This document shows, piece after piece, positions 1-8,553 of a stretch of 24,912 bases of DNA. This DNA is from DASXMX01 sp036794395 (GTDB taxonomy: Bacteria; Planctomycetota; Phycisphaerae; Tepidisphaerales; Tepidisphaeraceae): positions 1 to 24,912 of the forward strand of contig DAIRGS010000078.1 in NCBI GenBank assembly GCA_036794395.1, in the 5' to 3' direction. Every line of letters starts with the position of its first letter. Within the stretch, counting starts at the first letter, position 1. Made by a program: the position numbers and the translations under genes. The notes beneath the pieces were generated by a model that was not told the origin of the DNA, did no database searches, and saw only the letters and a program-made list of their open reading frames with translations.

Positions 1-124
1 AGTAGCTGGCCAGCTCACCTTCGACCGATTCCAGATGTTCCAGAACCCGTTGCGACCCTTCACGCTTTAGACGTACGACTGCTTGCAGGATGTGCTGAGC
101 ACTTACTTGCTGATCTGATGCCAT
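1..124 (-). CDS. Partial hypothetical protein (N-terminal 41 residues)
   Basis: The reading frame starts at an ATG (complement of 122-124) and stays open to the window edge, so only the first 41 residues are visible. They begin MASDQQVSAQ and are largely helical and charged (VVRLKREGSQ, LEHLESVEGE), with no motif I recognise. A purine-rich ribosome site, GAGGAA, lies about 7 bases upstream of the ATG and supports this start. It is the next gene downstream of the small ORF and recombinase at 453-2928 on the same strand and may be cargo of that element, but about 330 bases separate them. No function can be assigned. Confidence 0.5.
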   Translation of the reverse strand, partial: MASDQQVSAQHILQAVVRLKREGSQRVLEHLESVEGELASY

Positions 125-452
125 GATTGATTCCTCGAATGTTGTTTTAAAGACAGCCGCCCTACCGCGATCATTAACAGGGCTTGCGATAAACAGGCGC
201 GTCCCGGCATGGTGATAAGTAGCTAACGAAGGCTGGAATGAGCAAACAGGATCGTAGAAATGCTTGGAGGCTGAGGGGCCAACCTTCAGTCGTTCCGAGG
301 GCGACCGCTAGGCGCTCGGTTCACAGATTGTGACGCATTTAAAGCGGATATTTACCTGCCAATAACGTCAATTATCACAACGGCCAGGAATGCTAAATCG
401 ATCCGTGTTCTAGCCGTTTGTGTCACGGTAAGAACAACAAGACGTGACCAAA
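125..452. other. Intergenic stretch, no gene seen
   Basis: This stretch of about 330 bases separates the 56-aa ORF from the partial gene at the left edge. It is more AT-rich than its surroundings. I find no convincing ORF, RNA gene or strong terminator. A TTGACG element occurs on the minus strand around 370, but no well-placed -10 partner follows it, so I do not call a promoter. The promoter of the partial left-edge gene presumably lies here. Confidence 0.4.
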
Positions 453-623
453 TCAGGGCGATCTGGGGCCTTCGGATCGTCGATCATTTACGCAAGGCTG
501 CTCCTTTGCCTTGGGTCTCACCGGTTTCTCAAACTTGTTGGTGTTGATCCATTTCAGCGCAAGAGCGCGTCCGATCAGTTGGGCGAGTTGTTCAAAGTGC
601 GGGTCATGCGGGTAGTTGCTCAT
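453..623 (-). CDS. Small hypothetical protein downstream of recombinase
   Basis: This ORF encodes a 56-residue basic protein beginning MSNYPHDPHFEQLAQ, with an amphipathic helix (LAQLIGRALALKW) and a charged, proline-rich tail. I chose the internal ATG at 621-623 over a longer frame starting at 677 because a strong GGAGG ribosome site sits about 6 bases before it and the extra residues would be encoded by the terminator hairpin. It follows the serine recombinase on the same strand with an intrinsic terminator in between. Short ORFs of this kind often accompany such recombinases, so an accessory role in the element is possible, but I recognise no family. Confidence 0.5.
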   Translation of the reverse strand: MSNYPHDPHFEQLAQLIGRALALKWINTNKFEKPVRPKAKEQPCVNDRRSEGPRSP

Positions 624-639
624 GTGAACCTCCAAGAAC

Positions 640-668
640 AAAAAGAACCCGGCGAGATCGCCGGGTTC
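640..668 (-). terminator. Intrinsic terminator after the recombinase gene
   Basis: Positions 645-668 form an inverted repeat with 11-bp arms (GAACCCGGCGA and TCGCCGGGTTC) around a 2-base centre, GC-rich in its inner half. On the minus strand the hairpin is followed at once by five T residues (644-640) and further U-rich sequence. It lies about 30 bases past the recombinase stop codon, the expected place for a Rho-independent terminator. The U-tract runs directly into the ribosome site of the next small ORF. Confidence 0.8.
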
Positions 669-699
669 GGTTTGCACTTAAGTTAAGTAGCTTAGAGTC

Positions 700-2928
700 C
701 TATGGATTTCTGTCCTTCCAGTATTTATAAACGTGATACGCTGTGCTCGATGTAAGCCCCGTGCGCTTTGCGATTTCCGACCAAGTCACGGGAACTTTCT
801 GTTCGCGCCAGCCAACAATTTGGGGCGCCCACTTGTGGATCGCGGTTTCCTTACCTAATTCGATATGAAATTCCTGCGATGTCTTACTTTCCCCAGGCTG
901 AAGCTGTGCCAGCACTCCTTCGGGCAGCCGGTCGCCCAGGATCTGGGCCAGAACGGCCCAGCCGTCAATCGTGAAGCGAAGGCGAGCACGTCCAGACTTC
1001 TGTTTTCCAATCTTTACTTGCTCGGCCATGACGTGTGTCAACAACGGACGAAGGTGCCGCGCCACCGTCGCCATCTCTTGCTTCAAAATTGCTGTCAGGG
1101 ATTTAAGTTGCTCAGCTACCCACGCATCACTGGGCATTTGCATGCGAGAAGGTCGAGTGCATTGCAGCTGGGCGATCCGCGCTTGGAGATCGGCCTTGGT
1201 TGCTTCCATCGCGTCAATGCGTTGGCTGACGGTTTGTCCGCGCACTTCGCCCGTGGACACCGACTCGATCAAGCGGTTTAAACCGACCGTCACCGTATGA
1301 AGCTCAGATTCCACATGCTGTAGCTCCGCAGGAATAGCGCGGCTCGCCCGTTCCAACTCTTCACGCATGGCTTTCATGGCCAATTGCAACCAGCCAGGAT
1401 AATTCTTGAGGACATCGGCCAAAATCGACAGCACTCCGTTTTCGGCGCGAAGATAAGGAATCGTGACGGACATCGAGCATGTGCCCAGCCGGCGATTTGG
1501 GCAGCGCAAATGTTTATTGCCCCAAGATATGATGACCAGCAGCTTTGCTCCGCACAGGGCACAATGGACCTTTCCGCCTAGCAGGGAGCGTTCATAGAGC
1601 AGCCGGTAGCCGGCGGCCGGACCGCGCTTTTGGCCATCGGGCTTCATCCCGTAAATGGCCTTCAACGCCGCAAAGCGCGCCACTGTTTTGTCCCATAGCT
1701 GTTGATCGATGATTCGCAGATGGGGCCGCGACGCAACCACGACGGACTGGTCCGGACGGGCCGGAATCTGTTTGCCCTTGCCGTTGCCATCGTAGACCAT
1801 GGTGGTGACGCCCCATGGCCAGACACCAGTATATTTCGGGTTGAGGAGCATACGACGCACCAAATCGATGCGGATCCGCGCGCCCGCTTTGTTCGTTACC
1901 TGGGGGAACTTGTCGAGGTTGTTGTTCCACCATTCCACGATCTTGGTCATCGATTCGTTGTTAGCGAATCGCTGAAAGACCTCCTGTACGACCACCGCCG
2001 CGTTGGGCTCGATGACTACCTTACGCTTCGGCTTGGGGCCGCGGCCGCGATAGTCGGCGGCAGCGACTGGATCGACGTATTCGCTTTCATATCCATACGG
2101 ATAGTCACCGGCCGAACCGTCGCCATCGCGCACGCGGCCTTCCTGCCCCGCGCGAACACGCTCGGCAGTGTCGGTGTTCGAGTGCGAATGATGAATCTGG
2201 GAGATGCCGACAATCGTCTCCCAGCCCTTGCGTGTTGTGTCGATTCCCTCCGAGACCGAGAGGAATCGACCTCCGTGATACACGATATCTTTGATCAGCG
2301 ACTTGGCGTTGGCGCCCCGGGATAGACGGGACTGCTCGGCTACGATCATTATTCCAAGGCGATCCGAATAAATCAGCTTCTTCAACTCATCGAAACCCGG
2401 TCGGCTCTCGCAAGTGCCCGAGATCGCCTCGTCGGCGAGGACGATGAAATTGTCTGGGCAGATTCCCATTCGTTTCAATGCCTCTCGGCAGCGCCGTTCC
2501 TGATCTTTGTTGCTGTCCGTCCGCTGAAGTTCCGAACTGAATCGGCAGTAGATGACGTCCTTCCGACCTACCGGTCTGGATCTCGATGAACCGCGACCGA
2601 GCTGTTCGCGACGATGAGCCTTCCAACGGCGCGGGGATCTCTGGGGAAGGTAAAGGGTGGCAGCATATGGCCAACTCGACGGTGCATCCGAGCCTCCCGG
2701 ACGCGATTCCGATTTGTCCCGGTTTTGGCCCGGTCTGCGCTGTCTGTAACTGCCTCTACCTGCCTCCAACCGACTCGAACTGCCAACCCCTAAGCACTGA
2801 TTCACCGATAGCTTGTAGAAGAAAGTGAGGAGATACCAGGACTTATGGGAAACGAGCGAATCGAATCCCCCCCTCTCCGTGTTCTCCAGCCCGCCCGCCG
2901 CAACTCCGGCGGGCGGCGTCGTTTGCAT
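700..2928 (-). CDS. Large serine recombinase (site-specific integrase)
   Basis: Site-specific DNA recombinase of the large serine family, expected to integrate or excise the element it sits on. The resolvase catalytic domain begins near residue 124 of this 742-codon frame (DVIYCRFSSELQ; the first Ser of RFSS, about residue 131, is the likely nucleophile) and includes EQSRLSRG. A Recombinase domain follows (GDYPYGYES, NPKYTGVWPWG), then a zinc ribbon (CALCGAK ... CPNRR ... C), a coiled-coil region and a C-terminal helix-turn-helix-like segment (WSEIAKRTGLTSSTAYHVY). The catalytic core and downstream domains are complete. The first ~115 codons look non-coding and run through a tRNA remnant, so the true start is uncertain. 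The best Shine-Dalgarno/ATG pair (ATG at 2685-2687) is in another frame, suggesting a frameshift. An intrinsic terminator follows the stop. Confidence 0.85.
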   Translation of the reverse strand: MQTTPPAGVAAGGLENTERGGFDSLVSHKSWYLLTFFYKLSVNQCLGVGSSSRLEAGRGSYRQRRPGQNRDKSESRPGGSDAPSSWPYAATLYLPQRSPRRWKAHRREQLGRGSSRSRPVGRKDVIYCRFSSELQRTDSNKDQERRCREALKRMGICPDNFIVLADEAISGTCESRPGFDELKKLIYSDRLGIMIVAEQSRLSRGANAKSLIKDIVYHGGRFLSVSEGIDTTRKGWETIVGISQIHHSHSNTDTAERVRAGQEGRVRDGDGSAGDYPYGYESEYVDPVAAADYRGRGPKPKRKVVIEPNAAVVVQEVFQRFANNESMTKIVEWWNNNLDKFPQVTNKAGARIRIDLVRRMLLNPKYTGVWPWGVTTMVYDGNGKGKQIPARPDQSVVVASRPHLRIIDQQLWDKTVARFAALKAIYGMKPDGQKRGPAAGYRLLYERSLLGGKVHCALCGAKLLVIISWGNKHLRCPNRRLGTCSMSVTIPYLRAENGVLSILADVLKNYPGWLQLAMKAMREELERASRAIPAELQHVESELHTVTVGLNRLIESVSTGEVRGQTVSQRIDAMEATKADLQARIAQLQCTRPSRMQMPSDAWVAEQLKSLTAILKQEMATVARHLRPLLTHVMAEQVKIGKQKSGRARLRFTIDGWAVLAQILGDRLPEGVLAQLQPGESKTSQEFHIELGKETAIHKWAPQIVGWREQKVPVTWSEIAKRTGLTSSTAYHVYKYWKDRNP
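2861..2879 (+). other. tRNA-Ser 3'-end remnant; probable attachment site
   Basis: The plus strand reads TCGAATCCCCCCCTCTCCG. This fits the T-loop (tCGAATC), the 3' half of the T-stem (CCCCC), the 3' acceptor strand (CCTCTCC, which would pair with the typical tRNA-Ser 5' end GGAGAGG) and discriminator G73, characteristic of tRNA-Ser. No D-arm, anticodon arm or 5' acceptor strand lies upstream, so this is only the 3' end of a tRNA gene. It sits just behind a serine recombinase gene and is followed by a hairpin, as expected for one end of an element integrated into a tRNA gene. The opposite end is outside the window. Confidence 0.5.
2891..2916 (+). terminator. Hairpin after the tRNA-Ser remnant
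   Basis: Perfect 9-bp arms (CCGCCCGCC and GGCGGGCGG) flank an 8-base loop, and the right arm is followed by CGTCGTTTGC. It starts 12 bases after the tRNA-like 3' end, where a tRNA transcript would normally terminate. The T-tract is poor, so it would be a weak terminator; its placement is the main support. Confidence 0.4.
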
Positions 2929-3052
2929 TGCGCGCTCGCTTCCTAGCCCCTGGCTTGTCGCGGTTTTTCCGACAATGCTTATGCTGGAGCACTTTTAAGT
3001 GGCGAGGAAAAGAATTCAGGTAAGACTGCGCATTTGGGTTTCGGGGCCGAGA

Positions 3053-3229
3053 TTAGCGGACATCTGCCTTTGGTAGGGGTTTGGAATCGGTGGGATCGTC
3101 GAGAATCGCTCGAATCTGCGGGGTGTCCAGGTCATCGAATTGGCCCCGGCTAACCGCGCCGATAAACGCGGCAAGCGCGACGCCAGCCATGAGGATTGCC
3201 AGCGGAAGTACGATGAAAAGCACTTGCAT
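3053..3229 (-). CDS. ccoS: cbb3 oxidase assembly protein CcoS
   Basis: This 58-residue protein has one N-terminal membrane helix (MQVLFIVLPLAILMAGVALA, then AFIGAV) followed by the CcoS signature region with GQFDDLDTP and a short polar tail. CcoS is a small inner-membrane protein needed to insert heme and copper cofactors into cbb3-type cytochrome oxidase. Its ATG (3227-3229) overlaps the TAA stop of ccoI by one base (TAATG), a classic coupled arrangement, and ccoI-ccoS is the usual gene order. It is the last gene of the oxidase operon in this window. No clear terminator follows in the ~120 bases before the element. Confidence 0.88.
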   Translation of the reverse strand: MQVLFIVLPLAILMAGVALAAFIGAVSRGQFDDLDTPQIRAILDDPTDSKPLPKADVR

Positions 3230-5769
3230 TACGGTCCCTCCTCATACTCGACAGTGGGTTGAGGCTGTGACTTGAGCCAATGTCGATCAATCCGCGTTAC
3301 TGACAGTATGGCGAAGCCCAGCACCGTCGCCGAACTCACCGGCATAACGATGGCGGCCAAAAGCGGAGTCATCAGGCCAGTGGCGGCCATGATCCCTGCG
3401 AACAGGTTGTAGGTGAGCGAGATGCCCAGGTTCCGGCGAATGGTCCGCATGACATCGCGGCTGGTATATGCGAGTTCAACCAGTCCCTGAAGGCCGGGGC
3501 GGGCAATGTAGACGTCCGCCGCGGCGAGGCTTGCCTCGGCGCCGCCATGCACTGCGATGCCAACGTCAGCCGCGGCCAGAGCGGCGGCATCATTCACACC
3601 ATCGCCTACCATCACAAGCACTTTGTCGTGGTTACGGTGCGTGACATGGCGAAGTTTGTCTTCGGGCGTTTGCCGGCCAAGCGCCCATTCTGATTCAATC
3701 CCCACTTTCCGCGAGATGGATTGAACTACGGTTTGGGCATCACCGGAAAGGATGCTGGGTTCCCAACCCATCTTTCTCAGCCGGGCGACGGAGGCTTTGC
3801 TGTCCTCTCGCAGGCGATCGCCCAGGGCAGCAATCGCAACAACCTGGCCATTGGAGGCCACGCCGACCGCGGTCAGGCCGGCGGCCTCTGTTGCTGCGAT
3901 CGCGAGTTCCATCGCGTCTGGTATTTCGATCCGGTGCTTCGCGAGGAAGGAGGGAGAGCCAACGTGGATTGATGACGCACCTAGTTTCGCGATGACGCCA
4001 GCATCACACATTTGAACTGCGCCAGAGAGACTTACGCGCGATGCCGCGTCGAGTTCGCAGGTGCTTAATGCATCGCGCAACGCAATTCCAACGGGATGAA
4101 CGGAGCGGCGTTCCATTTCGGCGACGACGCCTTTTATTGAGTCATCGCCAACCCAGCCAAGCAATTGGAGTCGACCGTCGGTGAGGGTGCCAGTTTTGTC
4201 GAGAACCATCGAACCACCGTGGGACAACCGCTCGAGGGCTACGCCACTCTTGACCAAGATGTCGTGACGGGCAAGCTTGCCAATGGCGATGGCGATGGTC
4301 ATCGGCGTCGCCAGGCCAAGCACGCAGGGGCAGGTGACAATCAGCAGCGCGACAGAATGATCGATCGCCGGCGACAGCCCCTGATGGTATAGCCAGAAGA
4401 AGAACGTGGCGACGGCGGCCATCGCGACGATCACAACGAACCACCTGCCGACTTTATCGGTGAACTGCGCGATCTGAGGCTTATCATGTACGCCCTGTTC
4501 GACGAGCCGCATCAAGTGCCCGACACGCGTGCCGGCGCCAACGGATTTGACGCGGACCTGAAGCACGCCACCGACATTTTGTGAGCCGGCATGAACCGGT
4601 GACCCGACTGACACCGCGGCTGGCGTCGATTCCCCGGTCAAAAGGGCTTCGTTAACGGAGGACGCGCCGGTCTCGACGACACCATCGGCCGGGAATATTT
4701 CTCCGCTCCATACTTCGATTAAATCACCGGCGGCAAGCGATTCGATCGGGCGTTCGAGCGCCTGCCCATTGTTGACGATTCTGCACGAGGATGGCGTGAG
4801 GTTGAACAAGAGGCCGACGGCGTCGTCAGCCCGCCTTTGTTGCTGATATTGAAGAAACCGGCCAATCAACAGCAGAAAGATGAGGACCGTGAGCGAATCG
4901 AAGTAGATTTCGCCGCGGTTCAGCACGACATTCACCAGCCCCGCCACGCTTCCCACGGCCAACGCCATCGCGATTGGAACATCGAGATTGACAGCGCGAA
5001 GCCGAATCGCCGCCCAGGCGCTGCGGAAAAACGTTGCGCCTGGCCACGCGAGCGATAGGGTCGCCAGAAGCGCACTGATCCAGCGAAAGAACATGCGGAA
5101 CTGGGGGTCCATTTGCCCATGACCGCCGGCATATAGCCCGAAGGCCAGGAGCATTACGTTGCCCATGATCGCGCCGGCTACTCCAAGGTGCAGAAGGCGC
5201 CTGCGGCCCTCGCGCACATGGCGTTCGCGCCCGGACTGCCCCCGCGCGGGATACGGCTTGTAGCCGAGGCGATCGAGCGTCTGGCCAATGCGAGACAAGG
5301 GCAGCCGACTGGGATTCCACGTAATGCGGACCATCGCCTCGCGTAAGCTCAGGCGAGCCTCCACAACGCCATTGAGCATTCCGGGCAGGCGTTCGAGAAG
5401 CCATACACACGCGGCGCAACTCACGCCCTCGAGTGCAAGATCAACCGTTGCCAGACCGTCGGCATGGCGAATCACATAGAGGCGTGCGAATTCCTCGGAA
5501 TCAAATCCGCTGAACTTTCCGCCAGTGACATGTGCGGGTTGGGATGGGCTATTGATGGAATCGCGAATTTGATAATACGATTCGAGCCCGCAGGCCTGGA
5601 GCGTTTCATAAACCGCTCTGCAGCCGGCGCAGCAGAATTGATTGACGGCCGCTTGGTCAATCCAGGATTGAGGCACCGGTAGGCCGCAGTGCGCGCATGG
5701 CAATTGGTCGTCGCGCGATGGCGCAGCCGAACGCAAAGCGGGAGCGATTTGTTCAATGATGCGGGTCAT
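3229..5769 (-). CDS. ccoI: Copper-transporting P-type ATPase CcoI/FixI
   Basis: Heavy-metal P1B-type ATPase of about 846 residues that moves copper across the cytoplasmic membrane for cbb3 oxidase assembly. An N-terminal cysteine-rich metal-binding domain (CAHC ... CCAGC, about residues 25-50) precedes a heavy-metal-associated domain with CAAC (about 120). Then come membrane helices, the actuator loop TGES (about 380), the transport-site motif CPC (about 482), the phosphorylation motif DKTGT (about 525), the SVHP motif of P1B pumps and a GDGVND hinge. All key residues are present. The ORF could begin at a GTG (5776-5778); I prefer the ATG three codons later. It overlaps the end of the upstream TauE-like gene by 17 bases and the start of ccoS by one, indicating a tight operon. 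Confidence 0.93.
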   Translation of the reverse strand: MTRIIEQIAPALRSAAPSRDDQLPCAHCGLPVPQSWIDQAAVNQFCCAGCRAVYETLQACGLESYYQIRDSINSPSQPAHVTGGKFSGFDSEEFARLYVIRHADGLATVDLALEGVSCAACVWLLERLPGMLNGVVEARLSLREAMVRITWNPSRLPLSRIGQTLDRLGYKPYPARGQSGRERHVREGRRRLLHLGVAGAIMGNVMLLAFGLYAGGHGQMDPQFRMFFRWISALLATLSLAWPGATFFRSAWAAIRLRAVNLDVPIAMALAVGSVAGLVNVVLNRGEIYFDSLTVLIFLLLIGRFLQYQQQRRADDAVGLLFNLTPSSCRIVNNGQALERPIESLAAGDLIEVWSGEIFPADGVVETGASSVNEALLTGESTPAAVSVGSPVHAGSQNVGGVLQVRVKSVGAGTRVGHLMRLVEQGVHDKPQIAQFTDKVGRWFVVIVAMAAVATFFFWLYHQGLSPAIDHSVALLIVTCPCVLGLATPMTIAIAIGKLARHDILVKSGVALERLSHGGSMVLDKTGTLTDGRLQLLGWVGDDSIKGVVAEMERRSVHPVGIALRDALSTCELDAASRVSLSGAVQMCDAGVIAKLGASSIHVGSPSFLAKHRIEIPDAMELAIAATEAAGLTAVGVASNGQVVAIAALGDRLREDSKASVARLRKMGWEPSILSGDAQTVVQSISRKVGIESEWALGRQTPEDKLRHVTHRNHDKVLVMVGDGVNDAAALAAADVGIAVHGGAEASLAAADVYIARPGLQGLVELAYTSRDVMRTIRRNLGISLTYNLFAGIMAATGLMTPLLAAIVMPVSSATVLGFAILSVTRIDRHWLKSQPQPTVEYEEGP

Positions 5770-6544
5770 GGGTGTCACAGCAAGGTAGACCGCTCGAATT
5801 TGGAAGCGAAACGGTTTTGTCGGTTGATTGAGCGCCGGCCTGAGAGAAGTTGATTCGTCCCGCCAGCGCCACGGGATCGATCAGTGTTCGTCCGGCCAGC
5901 GTGTAGAGACCGGCTCCAACGAGGGCGATGCAAGTGAGCACGGGCAACCGACGACCCACAGGCCCGAGGGCTCGCCGCAATCCAGCGCCAACGAAAACCA
6001 GGGCTGGCAGCGTGCCGGCCCAGAACGTGGCCATTGCCAACATTCCCTTCGAGGCGCTGCCGGTCCCAGCTGCGGTTACGGCAAAACCGTACAGCCAACC
6101 ACACGGGAGCAGCGTTGTCAGTAAGCCGATCATCATGGCTCGCTCAATCGGAGCGCGATCCATCGCAAAGCGGTGTCCGCAATGAACAAGTTGTGTCCAG
6201 AAGGCCGGGGGAGTGAACTTGCCGAATCGAAGCGCTTCGGATCGGAGCAACGCTCGAATGCCAAATAGAATCATGGCCGACCCAGCGAGAACCGCGGCCA
6301 GGGGGCGGATTCCGGCCAGCGAGCCGGCAACGTCAATCATTCGACCTGCTGATCCGGCCGCGGCCCCAACGCAGGTGTAGGAAACGAGACGCCCAAGGTG
6401 ATACGCGGCCTGCAAGCCCGCATGCCGCCGCCAGCCCGCGTTTGGGTCGCCGGTTGCGACTGCGAGAAACGCTCCGCACATGCCAACGCAGTGAAAGCTG
6501 CCGAGCACACTGGCCAGGAAGATGGCGATGACGAGGGCGCTCAT
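5753..6544 (-). CDS. TauE/SafE-like (DsbD_2/UreH-type) membrane protein of oxidase biogenesis
   Basis: Polytopic membrane protein of about 263 residues starting MSALVIAIFLASVLG. The GSFHCVGMCG motif near the N-terminus and a second LLPCGWLYG segment mark the 'sulfite exporter TauE/SafE' family that resembles the DsbD transmembrane domain and is regularly found between fixH and ccoI. Paired cysteines in the first and middle helices suggest a role in copper or redox handling during cytochrome oxidase maturation; that is inference from the family. The start at 6542-6544 overlaps the fixH stop in an ATGA, so the longer frame to 6652 is rejected. The C-terminus carries a small Cys/His cluster (CCDTHDPHH) that could bind metal. 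Confidence 0.82.
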   Translation of the reverse strand: MSALVIAIFLASVLGSFHCVGMCGAFLAVATGDPNAGWRRHAGLQAAYHLGRLVSYTCVGAAAGSAGRMIDVAGSLAGIRPLAAVLAGSAMILFGIRALLRSEALRFGKFTPPAFWTQLVHCGHRFAMDRAPIERAMMIGLLTTLLPCGWLYGFAVTAAGTGSASKGMLAMATFWAGTLPALVFVGAGLRRALGPVGRRLPVLTCIALVGAGLYTLAGRTLIDPVALAGRINFSQAGAQSTDKTVSLPNSSGLPCCDTHDPHH

Positions 6545-7092
6545 CCATGCACCGGATTCGTGCCATGCCCGACATTGGCGTTCAGAACAATCTGCGGAAT
6601 GTCGGCAACAAAGCTCTTTCCGTTGCCGGTGACAGTAACGTGAAATTCCCACGCGCCTTGATATCGTATTGGAAGGAGCTGGGTAAATTCACGCCCATCA
6701 CCGCCTGTGGGCGAGATTGTCGCGTTCTGCACTTCCGAGGCGTGGGAGTCATGAAAGTACTCAACATTCAGCATTGCGTTCTCAATGGCCCGGCCGGCTG
6801 AATCGGTCAGGACGAAAGTCACCTGACGACGGCCCATCGGGTCGGTCTGAGTCGCGGGCACGATTTGAACGTGCCAGCCAAGCTCCCGGCTGGCGCGGAG
6901 GATCGCCTGTGATTGATCCCAATTGACGGCGCGGTCGTAGTAGTTGCTCACCACCGCAAAAGATTTGTCGTGCGTCGCAATGACGACCGCAACAAGCATG
7001 ATCGCCACATGCCCGGCAAGCAGCGAAAGGACAATCAGGGGCCATCGACGGCTGTCAGCGCGGGTAATGGGTTTTAACTCAGTTGCTTGCAC
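6541..7092 (-). CDS. fixH: FixH family protein (CcoH-like)
   Basis: A protein of 183 residues with a short cytoplasmic N-terminus, one membrane helix (about residues 18-40, IVLSLLAGHVAIMLVAVVI) and a periplasmic beta-sandwich region containing SNYYDRAVNWDQ and WEFHVTVTGNGKSF, both typical of FixH. FixH/CcoH helps mature and stabilise cbb3 oxidase together with CcoI and CcoS. Length is normal for the family. Its start overlaps the end of ccoG by 14 bases and its stop overlaps the next start as ATGA, so it belongs to the same transcript. Confidence 0.88.
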   Translation of the reverse strand: MQATELKPITRADSRRWPLIVLSLLAGHVAIMLVAVVIATHDKSFAVVSNYYDRAVNWDQSQAILRASRELGWHVQIVPATQTDPMGRRQVTFVLTDSAGRAIENAMLNVEYFHDSHASEVQNATISPTGGDGREFTQLLPIRYQGAWEFHVTVTGNGKSFVADIPQIVLNANVGHGTNPVHG

Positions 7093-8535
7093 GGGCGTTC
7101 TCCGCGGAAAGGTTGTTCATCGGGCCCAGGAGGCGGCAGACAGTGTCAATCGATGTTCGGTCATCCCCATTGATTCGGAGCGTGACATCCAGAATTCCAG
7201 CCACGAACTCCGATTGGGGCGCGATCAGGTGGATCGGTTCAATTGAGGTTTGCCCAGGTGCAAGTATGAATGTGCTTTCAGCGACTGATGCCACGACTTG
7301 CGGCCGGTTCTGCACGATGAATGAGAGTCGCATGGCATGATCCGTGCGGTTGGTCACCTTTACCCGCAGGGTGTTCTCCACCTCACCCTTTTGCGTAACG
7401 ACAAAGGGCAGTCCAAGTCCTCGAAGAACGATCACATCCACGGGAGCTTTGTTGGCAAGCAACTGNNNNNNNNNNGCAACATGCCGAGAGCAGTGAGAAT
7501 GATCAGGAGAATCGCCGGGTAAATAATCACACGGGGGCGCAACGCAGAGCGCTTGTCGCCGGCCATCGCGGCTTGCGAGCTGTAGCGGATCAGGCCTGGC
7601 TTGCGTCCGACTTTTTTCATGACCGAGTCGCACGCGTCGATGCACTGGGCGCAGGCGATGCATTCGATCTGCAACCCTTTGCGAATGTCGATTCCGGTCG
7701 GGCAGACGGCGACGCACATCTCGCAATCCACGCAATCGCCGCGTTGGTCGAGAACGGGCAGAGTCGTCTTGCGCATCGCGCCGCGTGGTTCGCCACGAAT
7801 CTGGTCATAGCTGATGATGAGCGAGAAGCGGTCCAGCAGGACCGACTGTAATCGCCCATACGGGCAGGCGATGATGCACATCTGCTCGCGGAAAAAACCG
7901 AAGTTAAACAACATTAATGCCGTGACGACCGCGACGATCAGAAATGCCGAAAGGTGATCGGAGGGTGAGCCGCGCACCCAGTGCCGCAAGGCCTCAACTC
8001 CCACAAAATACGCCAGAAACGTGTGTGCCAGGTAGAAGCTGATCAGCAGATAGGTAAGGTACAGGGCCGCGGTGCGCCACATCGCGACATCTCCGCGACC
8101 CTTGCCGCCCACTCCGCTTCGGCCCATGAATAGTCTTTCGATTGGCCGGAATACAAATTCCATGTAAACCGTCTGAGGGCACGCCCATCCGCACCAGACG
8201 CGGCCCAACAGGGCGGTGGCCAGGAAGACTGAGAGAATGCAGCCGACCATGAATAACGCCAGCAGCAATGTGTCGGTCGGTAAAAAGGTGAACCCGAGAA
8301 GCGTGAACCGCCTGTGAACGACATCAAGCAGGATCGCGGGTTTACCGCGAACGCTCATGTACGGCACGACCGTGAAGATCACGATCAGCGCGTACGCCAC
8401 CGCCCGGCGGCGCGCCAGGAATCGTCCCCTGGCCAGCTTGGGGCTTAACCACCGCCTTGAGCCATCGCGCTCGAGGGTCGAGAGCACATGGTCTTCGGGG
8501 GCCATCGGCGTCGGATTGGAATCAACTAAATCCAT
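7079..8535 (-). CDS. ccoG: CcoG/RdxA polyferredoxin, split by an assembly gap
   Basis: Membrane-bound iron-sulfur protein of the CcoG/RdxA/FixG family, which reduces copper for cbb3 oxidase assembly. The N-terminal part has several membrane helices and the GRVWCGWACPQTVY motif. The middle carries two [4Fe-4S] clusters (CVDCEMCVAVCP and CIACAQCIDAC). After the gap, the C-terminal periplasmic domain resumes at LANKAPVDVIVLRG and ends at the stop at 7079. Ten N at 7466-7475 interrupt the frame: the two halves are in different frames, so the true gap length should be 2 modulo 3 rather than 10. I treat this as one gene damaged only by the assembly. The start is an ATG at 8533-8535, 18 bases after the ccoP stop. 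Confidence 0.9.
7466..7475. other. Assembly gap (10 N)
   Basis: Ten undetermined bases inside ccoG, in the last membrane helix (after ALGML). Arithmetic on the reading frames before and after shows the real gap length is not 10 unless there is a second error, so the N run is a placeholder. Confidence 0.98.
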
Positions 8536-8553
8536 TTGACTTATCGCCTCAAA

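Noticed and set aside
2960..2990. TTGTCG...CGACAA hairpin between the element and ccoS considered as the operon terminator
   Set aside because: The stem is only six bases and no U-tract follows on the minus strand.
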